Shown here: positions 52,043-64,000 of the stretch, piece by piece
Position numbering within the stretch: the stretch's first letter is position 1
Layout of the letters: each line of letters begins with the position of its first letter
Assembly (NCBI RefSeq): GCF_947179515.1
Contig: NC_067481.1
Location: 26,115,947-26,179,946, forward strand
DNA length: 64,000 nucleotides
DNA from: Apodemus sylvaticus
Taxonomy: Eukaryota; Chordata; Mammalia; Rodentia; Muridae
Reading direction: 5' to 3'
Position numbers and translations under genes: made by a program
The notes under the pieces: model-generated
What the model was told of the DNA's origin: nothing
Database searches by the model: none
What the model saw: only the letters and a program-made list of their open reading frames with translations

Positions 52043-52463
52043 TTGGGGGGCAGCATCGGTGGTCTTTATCTCACTGACTCACGACCACACAGACCCTGGC
52101 TGTGCTCTGGTGTTGGTTCAAGGAGGAGAGATGCCCTTGGAGGGTGTGGCAGGGTGTGGCAGGGCTGGGCCTCGTGGGATGTCCCACGGAACTTGCAGCA
52201 CATTGTTGGAACCCAGTGTTTGTTTAACCATAGGGGAGTTCGAGCAATTCCACTTGCTTGAGTCAGCACCCTGAGACAGGAGCCAAGTTCCCGTGAGAGC
52301 CTTGAAGAGGCCCTCAGTTCCTCCCTGTAAGCTGTTTCCAGGGATGCCTGTCAATTTACTTTGTAATAATAATGATTATATATAATATTATATATCTATA
52401 TAGTTCACAAACCATGAGATCACACATCTACAATATGCTGTTAACTATAAACAGTTCTGAACA

Positions 52464-52658
52464 TTTAAAAGATATTTTTATTGTTTTTGTTTTATGTGTG
52501 TGGACGTGTTGCCTGTGTGTATGTGCAGACTCCCCCTGGATCTGAAGTTATAGACAGCTGTGAGTGGCCACGTGGATGCTTGGATGCTGGGAGCTGAACC
52601 CAGGACCTCTGGGAGGGCATCCAGTGCTCTCAACTGCTGAGCCATCTCTCCAGCCCCC
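52464..52658 (-). repeat. B2-type SINE
   Basis: aaaagatatttttattg tail, ctgaacccaggacctctggg, gagccatctctccagcccc head. Confidence 0.85.
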
Positions 52659-52669
52659 TGATTCTTTTC

Positions 52670-52810
52670 TTTCCTTTCTGTTTCTGAGACAGGATCTACC
52701 TATCCTAGGGAGAGCCTCAACATCACTATGTGGTCCAGGATAACCTTGAACATCTGAACCTCCTGCCTCTACCTCCCACATGCTGGGATTATTGATCTGT
52801 GCCACCACAT
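52670..52810 (-). repeat. diverged B1 SINE
   Basis: ctgagacaggatctacctatc, cctgcctctacctccc, gctgggattattgatc. Confidence 0.7.
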
Positions 52811-53562
52811 CTATGTGGTGCTAGGGGTGGAGCCCAGGGGCCCCGTGAACATAGGCAAACACTGGAACCCAGGGGTCCGTGCACACAGGCAAACATTCTA
52901 CCCACTGAGCTCCATCCTTGCCCTGAGCTCTGCACCTTTAGCGTGTTTATTTATTTAAGTCTCTAAATAGAAATCCTCTGAGATAGGCTCAGTGTTATCT
53001 CCACCTTGAGAGAACTGTGGCTATTGGAGAAGTGTGGAAACGGTCCAAAATCTCACAGAATCTCTGTCTTCCCACTGCAGCAGCACACCAGGCAGCTCAG
53101 TCCAGAATCTATTAATCTCTTTGCATTGTGTTGCATTAGGGGGTTAGGCGGGTGAATGAGGAAGGAAGACAGTATTTAGAAATGCCATACCCAGGTCTGC
53201 GGGGTCCTTGCAATTATGACTTTCTCTCACTCCTTCTTCAGTCTTACCACTGCTTGTTCAATTCTGAAGGCCTCCCTTGAACAGAACTGCCACAGAACCA
53301 TGACAACTCAGTTTGTGACTTTCTAAGCTGTCTTTCTTTCCAGGCTGATGACTGTCTGCAGTCTAAATACAGACCCGATTACCTTCTGCACACTGTCCAC
53401 TTGACGTTTCCCCAGCATTGCCTACTACACAAGTTCAAAGCCTCTCCTCTCCAACACATGATCCACTTCTGGTGTCACTGTCTCAGGCAGTGGCATTCCC
53501 ACTCAACACTTGAGTGTCATCTTTGTGTGTGTGTGCACGCGCACGTGCATGTGTTCTGTGTT

Positions 53563-53698
53563 TTTGGAGACAGAATTTCTCTGTGTAGGTCTGGCTTTGC
53601 TGGAACTAGCTTTGTAGACCAGGCTGAATTTGGACTCAGATTTGCCTGCCTCTGCCTCTCAAGTGCTGGGATTTAAGGCGTGCACTGCTACTGCCCAG
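53563..53698 (-). repeat. B1 SINE
   Basis: ggagacagaatttctctgtg, cctgcctctgcctctcaag, gctgggatttaaggcgtg. Confidence 0.85.
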
Positions 53699-54095
53699 TT
53701 TGTCATTTTTGAGGCCTCCCTCCTCACCCATTTGGTCAATCTATTGCCAACTCCTGTCTCTTTTCCTCCTAAATTCTGCTTATCTCCTCCCTACAGCTCT
53801 GACCTAGGTAAGGCCCCAGCCTCTCTACCTTACAGCTTCCTAGTTGCTCTGCCCCAAGTCTTATCACCCATTAGCCCGTCCTTCTAACCAATAAGTGTAT
53901 GTCCTTCCTTGTACCAAACCCTTCAGTGGTTCCTCTCTGTCTGCAGGGGTGAAGTCCAAGTTCCTTTGTTATTATCCTTATATTTTTACAGCCTCCTCCC
54001 GGGTCACTGCCTTAAGCCTTTTACTGCATAGAGGTGGGCCTGAGATCAGCCATAGGCGGGAGACCTAAGTAGTGATCTCTTGAAATCTGTCGTCT

Positions 54096-54307
54096 GCCGG
54101 GCAATGGTGGCTCACGCCTGTAATCCCAGCACTCTGGGAGGCAGAGGCAGGCGGATTTCTGAGGCCAGCCTGGTGTACAGAGTGAGTTCCAGGACAGCCA
54201 GAGCTATACAGAGAAACCCTGTCTCGAAAAAGCCAAATCCAAAAACGCCCCCAAAAATAAAAAAAAAAAAAAGAAGAAGAAGAAAGAAAAAGAAAAAGGG
54301 AAAAAAA
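54096..54307 (+). repeat. B1 SINE with 14-bp target-site duplication
   Basis: gccgggcaatggtggctcac through gagaaaccctgtctcg and a long A-rich tail. gaaatctgtcgtct (54082-54095) and gaaatccgtcgtct (54308-54321) flank it, one mismatch. Confidence 0.93.
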
Positions 54308-54609
54308 GAAATCCGTCGTCTAGGATCACGTATATTTTGCCCATCTCTCCTGTCTGTCTTTCCCTGAACCACTCTTGCAGCTTGTGGCCTTAAAGTCTGT
54401 TCTGTCTCTTCCACCAGGAACACCGGCATCATCCTTCCTTCTGCAACTTCTCTAATACTCAATGTGAGTGTCGTTTCTTCTCTCTTCCCTGTCCCAATCG
54501 TCCAACAAGAATCAGGTGCTCAAAACCCATATTCATCAGAAATGAAGAACAAAATATGATGAGAGCTTCAAGAGACCTATGACCTCTATTTGTGGTAAAA
54601 GGAGAAAGA

Positions 54610-54621
54610 GGTGGAAAGAGA

Positions 54622-54657
<36 letters not shown>

Positions 54658-54682
54658 AAAGGTGGAAAGAGAGTATTTTTTT
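54610..54682 (+). repeat. Poly(T) tract within a 51-bp direct duplication
   Basis: ggtggaaagagagta at 54610-54624 and again at 54661-54675, each followed by T residues; about 29 T after the first, 7 after the second. Confidence 0.9.
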
Positions 54683-54719
54683 AACTGCTTTCGAATAAGC
54701 CGAAAGCAGCAGGAAGGCG

Positions 54720-55109
54720 CTAGGACCTGTCTGCGGACGTGTTCGTTCTCTAGCTGGGGGCTCCGAGCCAGGCAGACGAGAAAGCAGCCTACACTGGCTC
54801 TTGGGTGCCCCCTACCGCCATCGCGCAAGCGCAACACCTTCCTGGAAATCTCTGGGCCCGAGCCCGCCTCTCGTCTCCCATTGGCTGTCCGCTGTTCTCC
54901 CGCCCCTCCGGTACTCAGCCAATCAGAACCCGTGGATAGGCGGGGCTTTTAGCAGAGGGGAGGAGCGTGGGTTTGGATTGGCTCCGCTGAAGACGGCGAC
55001 GTGGCTGAAGAAGGCCGGTTTGTTTCTGAACTGAGGCTCAAGCACACCGGCTCAGGATTGGTGCTAGGCTGGGCCGGGGTCTTTGGCCGGAAGCGGAAGT
55101 GGAGAAAAG
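54720..55109 (+). promoter_or_regulatory. Cdk5rap3: Cdk5rap3 promoter and 5' UTR: GC-rich with CCAAT boxes
   Basis: CpG-rich segment. ATTGG at 54880 and 54977, CCAAT at 54919; GC-type boxes cgcccctccgg and ggcggggc nearby. No TATA box. An ETS-like ggccggaagcgg lies at 55086-55097, just before the ATG. The start of transcription was not determined but should lie around 54950-55060. Confidence 0.7.
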
Positions 55110-63626
<8,517 letters not shown>

Positions 63627-63855
63627 CGCGCTCGCTCCTCTGTGTCTAGGCTGATGCTACTGGGCCTCGCCAGCAAGAGGCTAGGCGGGCCTGGAGACAG
63701 AGACACGAAGAAGGGTCACCTGAGTGGTGACGCTGGCATTCACTGTGGTCTGTGCAAGAAGTCTTGAGTGATTCTGTGGCCTGTCAGCCATAAGTCACAG
63801 TTGCTTCTTCTAGTTATCAAGTAAGGCTTAATAAAAAGGACACAGCGCTCCTTCC
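63627..63855 (+). other. Cdk5rap3: Cdk5rap3 3' UTR with poly(A) signal
   Basis: Short 3' UTR of about 0.23 kb. AATAAA at 63830-63835 (ggcttaataaaaagg), followed by ctggcggtcacttgtgcc. Positions 63856-64000 hold nothing recognisable. Confidence 0.85.
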
Positions 63856-64000
63856 TTGCTGGCGGTCACTTGTGCCACCTCGCTGAGCCTGCTCGAAGTT
63901 GGAGCCGGGCATGTGTTTTCCTCAATCCCCGACCCGGGAGGCCTCGGGCAGTCGCAGAGCCCAGGTTAGAGGCTTTTCCTCCTTGCTTTTGGTGGTGCCT

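Larger units (their letters stand above)
42901..54699. other. Prr15l-Cdk5rap3 intergenic region
   Basis: About 11.8 kb with no functional gene I can support. Contents: B1, B2, B4 and ID SINEs, a URR1-like fossil, an RPL37 processed pseudogene, and many purine/pyrimidine microsatellites (43635-43695 GAG-rich; 44088-44130 CCT-rich; 46339-46380 TC; 49738-49812 GAG; 50861-51035 CT-rich). Confidence 0.65.

Noticed and set aside
54112..54462. 116-codon minus-strand frame
   Set aside because: Runs through an antisense B1 and its A-rich tail (poly-Phe/Leu); SINE translation.

Overview
This window is ordinary vertebrate nuclear DNA from a murine rodent. Its genes have short exons with GT-AG introns. 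It carries abundant B1, B2, B3, ID and B4 SINEs, which are rodent-specific families, plus URR1-like DNA transposon fossils and many microsatellites. The proteins read off the exons are closely Mus-like. The gene order Sp2 - Pnpo - Prr15l - Cdk5rap3 matches the conserved block on human 17q21.32 and mouse chromosome 11. Species within Mus or its close relatives cannot be fixed from the sequence alone.

Layout. 1-6997 is intron 1 of Sp2. 6998-16525 holds the six coding exons seen here and the 3' UTR of Sp2 (+), a three-zinc-finger Sp/KLF transcription factor; the promoter and first exon lie upstream of the window. 16.5-27.9 kb is intergenic and packed with SINEs and microsatellites. 27.9-34.2 kb holds the promoter and all seven exons of Pnpo (+), pyridoxamine-5'-phosphate oxidase (261 codons, complete). 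36.4-37.5 kb on the minus strand is the coding exon of Prr15l, whose first exon is probably near 42.5-42.9 kb. 43-54.7 kb is intergenic, with an old RPL37 processed pseudogene. 54.8-63.85 kb holds the promoter and 14 coding exons of Cdk5rap3 (+; 502 codons, complete).

The genes are neighbours by synteny and do not form an operon or a shared pathway. Sp2 is a nuclear transcription factor. Pnpo makes the cofactor pyridoxal 5'-phosphate. Prr15l is a small epithelial protein of poorly known role. Cdk5rap3 is the C53/LZAP adaptor of the UFM1 ligase complex. Pnpo and Prr15l converge, with about 2.2 kb between their poly(A) signals. The Pnpo and Cdk5rap3 promoters are GC-rich and have several CCAAT boxes.

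I found no undescribed biological system. The better second-look items are a GC-AG intron in Sp2, a weak 3' splice site with a frameshifting competitor in Cdk5rap3, a B2-B2 dimer flanked by one 17-bp target-site duplication, and a URR1 element whose end is triplicated.
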